This document shows, one piece after another, positions 7,847 to 16,853 of a DNA stretch of 51,768 nucleotides. Source of the stretch: an uncultured Paraprevotella sp. (GTDB lineage Bacteria > Bacteroidota > Bacteroidia > Bacteroidales > Bacteroidaceae); contig CALULA010000016.1 of NCBI GenBank assembly GCA_944321365.1, positions 1-51,768 of the forward strand, given 5' to 3'. Every line of letters begins with the position of its first letter. The first letter of the stretch is position 1. The position numbers were made by a program, and so were the translations under genes. The notes below the pieces were generated by a model, which saw nothing but the letters and a program-made list of their open reading frames with translations, was not told the DNA's origin and did no database searches.

Positions 7847-9721
7847 TCAGTTCATCTTGAACAGGTAGGGCATCGTTCCCCGTTCGTCACCATATGCTCC
7901 GAAGCTGGTGTACTCGGAGTCGTATTGCATCCATTTGCCTGTTTCCTTGTTGGTGATTTCGAAACTTCCGTTCGCATTGCGGGTGATGTCCCAATACTGT
8001 GCGCCGGACGGACTTTCACTCACGTTGAAGTTGTTGAAGCTTCCCTCCTGATACATGTAGCGTCCGCTCTCGTCCTGAATGGTGTAGCCGTCTGCAGTGG
8101 AGGTGATGGTGAACGTCATGCCCGCTGGTTCGAGGGTAATCGTGTTACCCGTAGCTGTCGCGTCTTCAACGTCCAGATAATCGTAAGTTTGGTTTGTTGC
8201 CACGTTTTTGGCTACTTTGTACGTGCCGTCTACGTAGGCTGCGAAGATGTATGTGCCGTCAGTCACGTTGGTGACTCTGGTGAATGCGGTGCCCTCTCCT
8301 GGCTGTTCCGGAGTTTCGCCTTCAATCGTGTATTCTGTCACGGCCTTTAGGCCATATGTGCCGAAGTACTTTTCAAGGCTGCCCAGCAGAGTGACGGATT
8401 TGCCCAGATTGTCCGGGTTGTCTTTCAGGTTGAGTGCCGAGCGTACGTCACCGGAGGGAAGCTGTATGGTGAGACACTTTGTGTAGTCGGTTTCGTTCGC
8501 GTCATCGGCGATCATGATGTTTGTATTGGAAACATCCGAACCGCTATTGCCGAAAGTGGCACCTGATTCAATGACTTGGCCGCTTACATATCCTACGATA
8601 TAGCCTTTTACACGTACGTTGGGTTGCGCGTTGTTTGCGTCATACAAGGCAATGGCATCAGCCACGCTGATGCTTTCTTCGGGCACATCGGGGGCTTCTT
8701 CTGCATTACGTTCTTCGATTTTGAAGTTCTTCACTTCGTAGGTTCCTGCTTTGGTGGTGCAGACATATTTGAAACCGACTTGAATGTTTTTGCCTATGTA
8801 TGCGTTCAAATCAATGTCACCGCTTCCGACAAACGCGAAACTTGTCGGATAGGTCGGAATGTCCAGTTGGTTCCATGCACCGTTTTCTCCTTCGCGAATC
8901 CATACGGTTACATCGGTTTTTACATCGTTAAAGTAATTGCAAGCATGGTCGAAGCTCAGGGTTGCGGCGGTCACTTCTGCCAAACTGATAGTTGGGGAGA
9001 TGAGCCAGCTCTCAGTGGGGATGTCTTGTCCCCCCGTTCCTCCGGTGTAGGATGTCGCTTTGGCGCATTTGTATTGTCCGTCATAAGTCCATACTTCATG
9101 ACCGAGTCCTTCTGCCGGTTTGACATTGTCAATGGTAAATCCGCCTAAGCTTTCGGCGAATGTCTCACTGAAGATGGCTGTTCCCTCTCCTTCTTCCGGC
9201 ATGTCACCAATCTCCTGACCGTTGAATACGGCAGCGGTTACGCTTTTGACGCCCGAACCGCCGAAATAGCGTTCCATCGTGCCGTAGAGCGATACCTCCT
9301 GACCGAGGTTCTCCGGATGGTCGGACAGGTTCAGGGCCGAACGCACGTCTCCGCTGGGAAGCTGTACGGCCATACAGTTGTTGATGTTGGTCTCCGCCGG
9401 ATTGTCGGCGATGACGATGTTGGATGCCGCCGCTCCGTCCGCGCTGAACACGACATCGGAGATGGTGTAGCTGGGACCACCGTCTGTCGATTGCGGGATG
9501 TAGCCCACGATGTAGGCTTTCACCCACGCATAGCCGCCGTTCTGGTTCAGCGAGGCGCCGCGTATGGTGTAAGGAGTCTCCAGAGTTCCGGTTCCATATA
9601 TTTTGCTGGCATCTCCCATTTGCGGGATGTCATAGGGCGCGGGGACGTCGTTACACGCCTGGAATGCGAATGCACACAAGGCGGCTATACATAGTGAACT
9701 GATGATGCTTTTGATTTTCAT
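7847..9721 (-). CDS. Surface lipoprotein with two OB-fold (DUF6359-like) modules and an anchor-J-like domain
   Basis: The 624-residue product has a lipoprotein signal ending FQAC (Cys at 23). Residues about 38-170 and 345-470 are copies of one module: both contain AYIVGY or GYIVGY, NIxIADxxxETxxxxC, and QLPSGDVRSALNL, then a GxxExYFGxxGxKxVT strand. This is the pattern annotated as DUF6359, predicted OB-fold. Between them, about 185-335, is a choice-of-anchor-J-like beta-sandwich (SWLISPTISL and the final FKIEER). The C-terminal 150 residues form a further beta-rich module. OB folds commonly bind nucleic acids or sugars. Position between a DUF5689 lipoprotein and a nuclease suggests a surface ligand-binding role; this is inference. 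Confidence 0.75.
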   Translation of the reverse strand: MKIKSIISSLCIAALCAFAFQACNDVPAPYDIPQMGDASKIYGTGTLETPYTIRGASLNQNGGYAWVKAYIVGYIPQSTDGGPSYTISDVVFSADGAAASNIVIADNPAETNINNCMAVQLPSGDVRSALNLSDHPENLGQEVSLYGTMERYFGGSGVKSVTAAVFNGQEIGDMPEEGEGTAIFSETFAESLGGFTIDNVKPAEGLGHEVWTYDGQYKCAKATSYTGGTGGQDIPTESWLISPTISLAEVTAATLSFDHACNYFNDVKTDVTVWIREGENGAWNQLDIPTYPTSFAFVGSGDIDLNAYIGKNIQVGFKYVCTTKAGTYEVKNFKIEERNAEEAPDVPEESISVADAIALYDANNAQPNVRVKGYIVGYVSGQVIESGATFGNSGSDVSNTNIMIADDANETDYTKCLTIQLPSGDVRSALNLKDNPDNLGKSVTLLGSLEKYFGTYGLKAVTEYTIEGETPEQPGEGTAFTRVTNVTDGTYIFAAYVDGTYKVAKNVATNQTYDYLDVEDATATGNTITLEPAGMTFTITSTADGYTIQDESGRYMYQEGSFNNFNVSESPSGAQYWDITRNANGSFEITNKETGKWMQYDSEYTSFGAYGDERGTMPYLFKMN

Positions 9722-9753
9722 ATTATTTCGTTTTTATGTGATTGCTTTTGGAT

Positions 9754-10566
9754 TTATTGGATGTCTCTGGATGTGCGCACGGTCACCTGCCACTCGCCAT
9801 TGTACTGGGTGAGCAGGCCTGTCACGTCCACATTGCCCATCTTCATGTAGTCTGTGGCAAAGTTGGCATAGGTGCTGGTGCGGAAAATCAGGTCGGTGTT
9901 GCCCACCTCCAGCGTGCGGTTCACGCCGTTGCCGCCGTCGGCAATGCTGTCTGGTGCGGCATACTGGGTCCGTCCGTCGGCTTCAGCGAACTGCGCGTCC
10001 TTGAACTTCACGAAGAATGGGGCCTCCGCCTGGTTGGCCGAGGACAGCCAGTTTTCGTCCACTTCCTCAGGGATCAGTTCAGGATAGGACAGGTCGGGCG
10101 TTCCGATGGTGGAAACATGGCTCTTCCATTGGTATTCCGACATGCGTCCGATACCTCCCTGATACAATGTTCCGAGTTGAGCCATCGTGCCGTAGCCGCC
10201 CATGTATAGCCCGTTGCAGTTTATGGCTACTTTCTGTCCTACGGGCAGGAACGCGTATAAGCCCGTGGTGTTGATGCTCACTACCAGGGTTCCGGTATTG
10301 TCGCGCACATACAGGGTCTTATAGATATTGCCGGACTCGTCATCGCCTACAATCACGCCGGAGATGATGAGGTCGTCCTGTATCTCTTTTACTCCGTTAC
10401 CGGAGACAACTTCGCTGTACCGGGCTTTCAGGTCGGCTATCGTTGTGTTGGCCTCTCCGACCGACGGCATGCCGTAAACGTAGTTTTCGGGGTCGTCGTG
10501 GTGGTCCATGCAACTTGCGAATGCAATGGCAAGCAGGACCGCAAGCAATGATTTCATATTTTTCAT
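9754..10566 (-). CDS. DUF5689-family lipoprotein
   Basis: The 270-residue product has a lipoprotein signal (LLAIAFASC, Cys at 19). From about residue 40 the pattern TIADLKARY, then IISGVIVGDDESGNIYKTLYVRDNTG, broken in several blocks, is that of DUF5689, an OB-like beta-barrel family of Bacteroidetes outer-membrane lipoproteins. The gene follows the TonB receptor by 24 bases and precedes the larger OB-fold lipoprotein by 32, so the three are one operon. In place of a SusD it may be the surface partner of the receptor. No enzyme motif is seen. Confidence 0.78.
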   Translation of the reverse strand: MKNMKSLLAVLLAIAFASCMDHHDDPENYVYGMPSVGEANTTIADLKARYSEVVSGNGVKEIQDDLIISGVIVGDDESGNIYKTLYVRDNTGTLVVSINTTGLYAFLPVGQKVAINCNGLYMGGYGTMAQLGTLYQGGIGRMSEYQWKSHVSTIGTPDLSYPELIPEEVDENWLSSANQAEAPFFVKFKDAQFAEADGRTQYAAPDSIADGGNGVNRTLEVGNTDLIFRTSTYANFATDYMKMGNVDVTGLLTQYNGEWQVTVRTSRDIQ

Positions 10567-10590
10567 ATTCTTGTTCGTTTTAGCAATTGG

Positions 10591-13149
10591 TTAGAATCGG
10601 AAGTTCACATTAAGAAAGCCGTTGAGTCCCTGCGCGTAGTAATATTTGGAGTGGCGTGAGAACTGGTAGGGACGTTCACGTCCGTCATCGTAGCTGTCAT
10701 CGCGGTTCTGTTCATAGCCACCCGTCTTCATGTCCGTGTTGTTCGTCACGTTGTTCAGCGTCAGGTTGATGCTCATGCTGCGGCCTTTGGACAGACGGAT
10801 GTATTTGCCGATGGAGAGGTCGAGCATGAAGCCGCCGTCGAACTCTTCCTGTTCAGGGATGGTCGGATTCACAGTCTGTCCGTCCTCACCCACGACGCCG
10901 CTGGCCGTTTCACTGATGCCCAGTACCTTGCCCATACGGAGGTAGGTGGAGAAATCGATGTAGCCGCGATGGTAGTAGTTTCCGTTGATGCTGAAGAACC
11001 ATCCCTTCACGTTATAGTCCAGGCCGAGGCTGTAGGCCGAGAGCGGTGTGCCGCTTTCTTTCATGCCGTCGATATAGACCCGGTCGCTGTTTGACTCACT
11101 TTCGTTCTCATACGTCAGCACGGCATCGGGATTGTTTACGTATTCCGCGTTGCTGTATGTGGCAAGGGCTTTCAGCGTCAGGTTGGAGGTGAGTTTAAGG
11201 CTTGCGGCCACTTCCAGACCCATGTATTCTTTTTCCACTCCCGTCATGGACAGGTAGGTGTAGCGTGATTCCTGATCGTTGTAGAACTGATCCAGCTCGG
11301 TGACATTGTTGAAGCGGGTGTAGTAAGCGTTCAGTTTAGCCGAGAAGATGGGGCCGTTGAACGCATAGCCGAATTCCGTGGTGAACACCTCTTCGTTCGA
11401 CAGGTTGGCGGCAAAGTCGTTCTTCAGACGAGGTGCGATGAAGGCGTTGTATGCCAAGGGCGCGTTTTCCTCGTAACCGAGTCCGATGTTGAATACGTTT
11501 TTCCCGCCGACGCGGAAGGTCATTCCACCTTTGGCACCGCTTTCCAGAAACTTGGCTACGCCGCTGCTGCCCTTGGAGTTGTTGGCGGCGCGGCCGTTGC
11601 GCATCAGACCCTCGCGTTCCATGGTCGTTCCGCCCAGCCGTGCGGCAAAGAACAGGCTGTAGAAATCCTTGCTGTATTGGTAATTTGCCCAGGCCTGCGC
11701 TTTGTTGACAAAGATGTTGTAGTTGTAGCCGAACTTATCCCCTTCGCGGATAACGCGGTTCGGGTTGTCCAGATCGTTCTGTATCATGCTGGAGTTGTAG
11801 CCGTAATTGCGCACTGAGAACTTGTCCACGTCCGTGAAGTGGTCGGCACCCAGCAGATCTTTCATGGTCTTGTAGTGCATGCCTTTGGTCGTGTTCAAAG
11901 CCACACCTGCAGTGATATTGCCATATTCCTTCATGTCGCGTTTCACTGTAGACGTCAGATTGAATGCCATTTGGTCATTGTGGCGGTTTTCTTGATAATA
12001 AAGTGCTTCACCCCCCAAGGCTTTCTGCTGGGCGTTGGCATAGTACATGGCATTCCAGTCTATCTGGCGGTGTGCCTTGGAGCTGGTCCAATAATTGTAA
12101 GCGTTCTGCCACGTCTGCACGTCTTCATCACTCAAAGGCTGGTTGAACACGTTGCCGCTGATCTGTCCGCTCGGCAACTTCTTATAATAGTCCGGACGCG
12201 GGTCGGCTGCGTTGCCGCTCCAGCCCAGTGCGCTGCTGGCATACATGCTGTACTTTCCGGAGAACGAGGTGGAGAGTTTTGTGCGCTCGTCGATGTCGAA
12301 ATCCCAGGTCACGATGGCCGTCGGCTCGTAGGATTCCACGACGCGGGCGTTGCGTTTCTCCCCGTTCTGGTAACCCCAGTTGGGGTTGTAGTAATGATCG
12401 TTGGCCAGCCAGTAGGCTTCTTCCGTCGACGAGCCTTGTTGGGCGCGTTCCGTAGGCGACCCCCAAGTGGTAAAGCTTAAGGTGTGACGGTCGTTGAAAC
12501 GCTTTTCAAACCCCAGCAGATAGCTGAATGAATTGTAGAACGTGCCTTCCACAAAGCCCTCGTTGGCCCAGCGGTAGCCGATGGAACCGGTGAAAGCCCA
12601 ACCGTTGCTCATCATTCCCGTCGAGTAAGTGTACATACCCCGTGCGCGGTAGTTGCGGTTGGTGCCGAACAGTGTGATTTTGTGTCCGGTGGCGTACTGG
12701 CCTGCACGCAGGTTGATGTTGTCGGCACCTCCCACGGTCGTGTAGCCGAACTGGTTCATCAGAAAGAACGGTGCGCCCTCGCGGTTGCGCGTCACGTCGT
12801 TCAGTCCGCCGATGGAGCTGTAGCTGAACACGCCCCGTTCGACATCGTTGAACTGTACGCCGTTGATGAACATGCTGTTGCTCGTGTTCTTGTAAGCCCT
12901 GAGCCGGAAACGCATCGGACTGAACAGATAGCCGACTTCAGACAGGTACAGGTCGTTGCTTACGCCCATGATGGACGATACGGTTTGTCCGGCATCGTCA
13001 TCCTCGTTCAGTTGTGATTCCGTGAATGAAAAGTCGGCATTCTCGTTCTGCGCCCTTTGCTGCACTACGGCCAGCGTGTCTGTCTGTTGTGCGTGGAGCA
13101 GGGCCGAGGCGAAGAAAGCCGATAGAATCAGTGTAGCCTTTTTACCCAT
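10591..13149 (-). CDS. TonB-dependent outer-membrane receptor (no SusD partner)
   Basis: The 852-residue protein has a signal peptide (MGKKATLILSAFFASALLHAQ), a short plug region (about 60-180), and a long series of amphipathic beta strands ending NVNFRF, the usual terminal Phe of an outer-membrane barrel. It lacks the CarboxypepD_reg N-terminal domain of SusC proteins and there is no SusD gene next to it. It heads an operon with DUF5689 and OB-fold lipoproteins and a NUC1 nuclease, and diverges from an EEP nuclease gene. A nucleic-acid breakdown product is therefore the likely cargo, but the sequence itself does not show it. No clear -7 box was found upstream. Confidence 0.85.
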   Translation of the reverse strand: MGKKATLILSAFFASALLHAQQTDTLAVVQQRAQNENADFSFTESQLNEDDDAGQTVSSIMGVSNDLYLSEVGYLFSPMRFRLRAYKNTSNSMFINGVQFNDVERGVFSYSSIGGLNDVTRNREGAPFFLMNQFGYTTVGGADNINLRAGQYATGHKITLFGTNRNYRARGMYTYSTGMMSNGWAFTGSIGYRWANEGFVEGTFYNSFSYLLGFEKRFNDRHTLSFTTWGSPTERAQQGSSTEEAYWLANDHYYNPNWGYQNGEKRNARVVESYEPTAIVTWDFDIDERTKLSTSFSGKYSMYASSALGWSGNAADPRPDYYKKLPSGQISGNVFNQPLSDEDVQTWQNAYNYWTSSKAHRQIDWNAMYYANAQQKALGGEALYYQENRHNDQMAFNLTSTVKRDMKEYGNITAGVALNTTKGMHYKTMKDLLGADHFTDVDKFSVRNYGYNSSMIQNDLDNPNRVIREGDKFGYNYNIFVNKAQAWANYQYSKDFYSLFFAARLGGTTMEREGLMRNGRAANNSKGSSGVAKFLESGAKGGMTFRVGGKNVFNIGLGYEENAPLAYNAFIAPRLKNDFAANLSNEEVFTTEFGYAFNGPIFSAKLNAYYTRFNNVTELDQFYNDQESRYTYLSMTGVEKEYMGLEVAASLKLTSNLTLKALATYSNAEYVNNPDAVLTYENESESNSDRVYIDGMKESGTPLSAYSLGLDYNVKGWFFSINGNYYHRGYIDFSTYLRMGKVLGISETASGVVGEDGQTVNPTIPEQEEFDGGFMLDLSIGKYIRLSKGRSMSINLTLNNVTNNTDMKTGGYEQNRDDSYDDGRERPYQFSRHSKYYYAQGLNGFLNVNFRF

Positions 13150-13237
13150 TTTCGCTTTGATTTATTATATTGTTATTACAAAGAAACACTTTATTTCTGA
13201 AATATCATGAGTCAGACCGAAGTTTTCGACCGTTTTT

Positions 13238-13269
13238 TTTGGTCTTGATGCCGAAAAAGGCCATATTTG
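13238..13269 (+). promoter_or_regulatory. Promoter of the EEP nuclease gene
   Basis: TTTG (13238-13241) is followed by exactly 20 bases and CATATTTG (13262-13269), one base off TAnnTTTG. The box ends 35 bases before the ATG at 13305. It lies in the 155-base space between divergent genes. Confidence 0.5.
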
Positions 13270-13304
13270 TAATGGAGAATTAACAAAAAGATAGGAAAAG
13301 ACTT

Positions 13305-14351
13305 ATGAAACGCTGGTTTGCAGGACTGGGGATGCTGGTAATATTTTTGCTTTCCGCATCTGCACAGGAAAAGAAGTACGGCTTGTATGCCGTAGGTTTT
13401 TATAATTTGGAAAACTTGTTTGATACCATTCACGATGAGGGCAAGAACGACTATGAGTATCTGCCACAGGGAGCAGTGAAGTGGAACGGCATGAAATATT
13501 TCGCCAAGTTGAAGAACATGTCCACCGTTCTTGCGGAAATAGGGACTGACCGTCTGCCGAATGTGGGGGCATCTGTCATCGGGGTGTCCGAGGTGGAGAA
13601 CAGCCGGGTGATGACAGATCTGGTGAATCAGCCGGCACTGAAGGAGCGGGGTATGAGGTTTGTCCATATCGAAGGGCCGGATCGTCGCGGGGTAGACTGT
13701 GCGTTGATTTATAATCCGCGTTTCTTTACGCCGGAAAAGTCATTTTTGCAACCTTATATATATGAGGAGAAAGACAGTGCGCAGCGCACGCGCGGTTTCC
13801 TGACCGTGCAGGGCAAACTGGCGGGCGACGACGTGACGTTCATCGTATGCCATTGGCCCAGCCGCGCGGCGGTCTCCTATTATCGCGAGCGTGCGGGAGA
13901 GCAGGTGCGTGCCTTGAAGGACAGCATCCTCAAGGCCAGTCCCGGCATGAAGATAATGGTAATGGGGGATATGAACGACGACCCGTTCAGTCCCAGTATG
14001 GCCAAGTCGCTCGGTGCCAAAAGAGAGATGAAAGAAGTGGCGGACGGAGACTTGTATAACCCATGGTGGAACATCCTGACCAGGCAAGGGCAAGGCACGT
14101 TGATGTATGACGGCAAGTGGAATCTGTTTGACCAGATTGTGATGTCGTCCACTTTGCTGGACACGGACGGCAAGAGAGATTATTCCACACTGAAGTTTTT
14201 CAAGAACGAGATATTTATGCGCAACTATCTGTTCCAGACCGAAGGACGGTATAAGGGAAATACCAAGCGCACGCATGCCGGTGGAGTATGGTTGAACGGT
14301 TACAGCGACCATTTGCCCGTAGTGCTCTATCTGGTGAAGGAAATGAAATAA
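13305..14351 (+). CDS. Secreted endonuclease/exonuclease/phosphatase-family protein
   Basis: The 348-residue protein has a signal peptide ending SASAQ. All the metal and catalytic motifs of the EEP (DNase I-like) fold are present: FYNLENLFD (Asn), VSEVEN (metal Glu), DRRGVDCAL, CHWPSR (His), MGDMNDDPF (Asp/Asn) and SDHLPV (final Asp-His). The family hydrolyses phosphodiester or phosphomonoester bonds; Bacteroidetes secreted members are usually annotated as endonucleases. It is transcribed away from the TonB receptor operon, sharing its intergenic region, which suggests joint function in extracellular nucleic-acid use. A phosphatase activity on another substrate cannot be excluded. Confidence 0.88.
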   Translation: MKRWFAGLGMLVIFLLSASAQEKKYGLYAVGFYNLENLFDTIHDEGKNDYEYLPQGAVKWNGMKYFAKLKNMSTVLAEIGTDRLPNVGASVIGVSEVENSRVMTDLVNQPALKERGMRFVHIEGPDRRGVDCALIYNPRFFTPEKSFLQPYIYEEKDSAQRTRGFLTVQGKLAGDDVTFIVCHWPSRAAVSYYRERAGEQVRALKDSILKASPGMKIMVMGDMNDDPFSPSMAKSLGAKREMKEVADGDLYNPWWNILTRQGQGTLMYDGKWNLFDQIVMSSTLLDTDGKRDYSTLKFFKNEIFMRNYLFQTEGRYKGNTKRTHAGGVWLNGYSDHLPVVLYLVKEMK

Positions 14352-14454
14352 AATAAAACAGATGCGTAACCATCAGAAGCTTTTGCGCTCTGTGGGGAAA
14401 ACTTTTTTAATGATAAAAAACACTGCTGTCGGTGTTACTTTGCAGAAAAAACAT

Positions 14455-14462
14455 TATCTTTG
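14455..14462 (+). promoter_or_regulatory. -7 box for fba
   Basis: TATCTTTG is an exact TAnnTTTG match starting 57 bases before the ATG at 14512. It lies inside an in-frame upstream extension of fba (ATG 14362), ruling that extension out. Confidence 0.6.
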
Positions 14463-14511
14463 TCCGTGCAAAAAAATAGTGGACTATTTGTTTTTTATAA
14501 ATTATACAGAT

Positions 14512-15510
14512 ATGGTTAATTACAAAGAATTGGGCTTGGTGAACACCCGCGAGATGTTCAAGAAAGCCATTAACGGTGGTTATGCAATTCCTGCATTCAA
14601 CTTCAACAACATGGAGCAGATGCAGGCTATTATCCAGGCAGCTGTAGAGACGAAGTCGCCGGTGATTCTTCAGGTTTCCAAAGGGGCTCGTCAGTATGCC
14701 AACGCGACTCTGTTGCGTTATATGGCACAAGGTGCTGTGGAATACGCAAAGGAGCTGGGCTGTCCTAATCCGCAGATTGTGCTTCACCTCGACCACGGTG
14801 ACAGCTTTGAGCTTTGCAAGAACTGTATTGACATGGGCTTCTCTTCAGTCATGATTGACGGTTCTCATCTGCCTTATGACGAGAACGTGGCTCTGACCAA
14901 GAAAGTGGTAGACTATGCGCACCAGTTTGATGTGACGGTAGAAGGTGAGCTGGGTGTATTGGCCGGCGTTGAGGATGAGGTTGTTGCCGAACATCATACT
15001 TATACCCGTCCGGAAGAAGTGGTAGACTTTGTGACAAAGACCGGTTGCGATTCTCTGGCTATCTCTATCGGTACTTCTCACGGTGCTTATAAGTTCAAAC
15101 CGGAGCAGTGCCATGTTGACCCTGCTACGGGCCGTCTGGTTCCTCCTCCTTTGGCATTCGACGTGTTGGACGGTGTAATGAAAGAGCTTCCGGGCTTCCC
15201 CATTGTGCTTCACGGTTCGTCATCTGTTCCTCAGGAAGAAGTGGACACCATCAACAAATTCGGCGGCAAGCTGGATGCTGCCATCGGTATTCCTGAAGAT
15301 GAGTTGCGCAAGGCTGCCAAGAGTGCCGTATGTAAGATCAACATCGATTCCGACTCTCGTCTGGCCATGACAGCTGCTATCCGTCAGGTGCTGGCTGAGA
15401 AGCCCGCAGAGTTCGACCCGCGTAAGTATCTCGGTCCGGCTCGCGACAACATGAAGAAGATGTATATGCACAAGATCATCAACGTGTTGGGTTCTGACAA
15501 CAAGTTATAA
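14512..15510 (+). CDS. fba: Class II fructose-bisphosphate aldolase
   Basis: The 332-residue cytoplasmic enzyme splits fructose 1,6-bisphosphate to dihydroxyacetone phosphate and glyceraldehyde 3-phosphate in glycolysis, and runs in reverse in gluconeogenesis. Class II zinc-site motifs are clear: LHLDHGDSFELC, VEGELGVLAG, SIGTSHGAYKF and VLHGSSSVPQEEV. The start MVNYKELGLVNTREMF matches the family; an upstream in-frame ATG at 14362 gives 50 extra residues with no homology and includes the promoter. A strong terminator follows. Confidence 0.96.
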   Translation: MVNYKELGLVNTREMFKKAINGGYAIPAFNFNNMEQMQAIIQAAVETKSPVILQVSKGARQYANATLLRYMAQGAVEYAKELGCPNPQIVLHLDHGDSFELCKNCIDMGFSSVMIDGSHLPYDENVALTKKVVDYAHQFDVTVEGELGVLAGVEDEVVAEHHTYTRPEEVVDFVTKTGCDSLAISIGTSHGAYKFKPEQCHVDPATGRLVPPPLAFDVLDGVMKELPGFPIVLHGSSSVPQEEVDTINKFGGKLDAAIGIPEDELRKAAKSAVCKINIDSDSRLAMTAAIRQVLAEKPAEFDPRKYLGPARDNMKKMYMHKIINVLGSDNKL

Positions 15511-15533
15511 TCCGATAAGTTGTTTCGCATAAA

Positions 15534-15572
15534 AAGGAAAGGAGTGCCCATTCAGGCACTCCTTTTTCTTTT
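15534..15572 (+). terminator. Terminator of fba
   Basis: GGAGTGCC (15541-15548) pairs with GGCACTCC (15555-15562) over a 6-base loop; the stem is extended by A-rich bases before and TTTTTCTTTT after. Confidence 0.85.
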
Positions 15573-15598
15573 ATGTGATGCAGGGCTTGGAAATTTCT

Positions 15599-15692
15599 TG
15601 CGCAAAAGATTCTGCACTCATGCGCAAGAACGGAATCGGTTTTGCGCAACACCGGAGCACGTTTTGTGTGTGCGCAAGATGGGGGGCGTCGT
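15599..15692. repeat. Array of TGCGCAA cores at 22-base steps
   Basis: The heptamer TGCGCAA begins at 15599, 15621, 15643 and 15671, giving steps of 22, 22 and 28 bases. In two of the copies a preceding T makes the palindrome TTGCGCAA. The 15 bases between cores are not similar to one another. A second array with the same 22-base step lies at 49431-49540. It sits between fba and the convergent DUF4831 gene. I do not recognise a named element. Confidence 0.7.
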
Positions 15693-15759
15693 CTTGTTTT
15701 CCATACATGCCTGCTGAGACGTGGCAAACGGGTGCTGCTCCCTGACGGTTTCTGAAAGG

Positions 15760-16842
15760 TCAGTTTTCCGGTGCGGCGTTGTCTGTCAGTTGCTTGATAC
15801 CGCCGTTGCTTTGATAGAACGTCACCTGTGTGGTGGTTTTCTTGTCGAAGAGCACATCGCTCAGGATTTCCACGTTGCCGAACTGTCCCATGGGGAATTC
15901 GCCTTTACAGTATTCCTGTCCGGCGTCGAAGACACTGACGCTCACCATTTCGGGAATGTTGTAGCGTACTCCCTCTTCCATCTTGGCTTTTTTCTTTTCT
16001 GTTTTCTCATCGGCTATCGGTTCGGCCACTGTGTTCATGCTTTTCAGTGAAAGATAAACGGGTGCTCCCGACAGGTCGTCGCGGTCTACCACGCCCAGTT
16101 TCTGCGAGAAGCGGAAGAGCACCATACGGTCTGTCAGCTCTGTCGGGGTCAGTTCGATGGTGAATACCTCCGTGCTGGTGTCTGTCGTTCCCTTGAACAG
16201 CTGCGTCAGGGCGGTCTCCTGCTTGGTCAGTTGGTCGAGCATGATTTTCAGCTGTGCTCCGTCTTTGGGCATGTTGTCGACTTCGCCCTTGATAAGAGCT
16301 GTGCGGCTTTCCCGTATGTCGTATATTTCTTCAGCCGTCAGTTCTGCTATTTTGGCGTTGCTGCCGGCCGACAGAATCTCCTGGTTCATGTAGTCTCTCG
16401 GATTCAGATGTTTGGGCGCATCTTCAGATTGCGGTACTTCGGGCAGCTGTTCTTCTGCGGCTTCCGTGTTGATGGACAGGATGATGCCGTCGCGGCTCAG
16501 GCTGACCAGTGGGGCAACCGTGCGCTTTTTCAGTTGTATGCTGTATGCTTTTTCCGGGTCGGGTACGCCATAAGGTGTCATGCTGATGCTTTTCAGGCTC
16601 CATCGTGTCGAGGGTTCGGGGCTGATGCCGGACAGTCGCAGGTATTTGTCTGCGTATTTGTTGAATTCACCGGGTGTGTAGACTTGTTTTTCGGCTGTTA
16701 CCACCAGCCGTATGGCCGTGCGGGGCAGGTAATAGGTCACGCCTTCTACCGTCGCACCGGCGATATACGGGTTGACTTCGGTTTGCGCTGCAGCTCCGGC
16801 CGTACAGAGGATGAGGCTGCATATCAGGGTGCTTGCTTTCAT
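15760..16842 (-). CDS. Exported DUF4831-family protein
   Basis: The 360-residue product has a signal peptide ending AGAAAQ, so it is exported. The following sequence (GVTYYLPRTAIRLVVTAEK, then YTPGEFNKYADKYL) is the pattern of DUF4831, found almost only in Bacteroidetes and of unknown function. It is the second gene behind nnrD/E (11 bases apart) and probably shares that transcript, although no functional link is evident. A Lys-rich stretch (KTEKKKAKM) lies about residue 278. Confidence 0.8.
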   Translation of the reverse strand: MKASTLICSLILCTAGAAAQTEVNPYIAGATVEGVTYYLPRTAIRLVVTAEKQVYTPGEFNKYADKYLRLSGISPEPSTRWSLKSISMTPYGVPDPEKAYSIQLKKRTVAPLVSLSRDGIILSINTEAAEEQLPEVPQSEDAPKHLNPRDYMNQEILSAGSNAKIAELTAEEIYDIRESRTALIKGEVDNMPKDGAQLKIMLDQLTKQETALTQLFKGTTDTSTEVFTIELTPTELTDRMVLFRFSQKLGVVDRDDLSGAPVYLSLKSMNTVAEPIADEKTEKKKAKMEEGVRYNIPEMVSVSVFDAGQEYCKGEFPMGQFGNVEILSDVLFDKKTTTQVTFYQSNGGIKQLTDNAAPEN

Positions 16843-16853
16843 AATGGAATACT

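Noticed and set aside
13179..13186. Minus-strand TTTCTTTG as promoter of the TonB receptor
   Set aside because: The first two bases of the consensus are wrong and no TTTG is at -33; the real promoter was not identified.
15599..15692. CRISPR array
   Set aside because: Only a seven-base core is conserved, spacing is 22 bases from core to core, and there are no cas genes.
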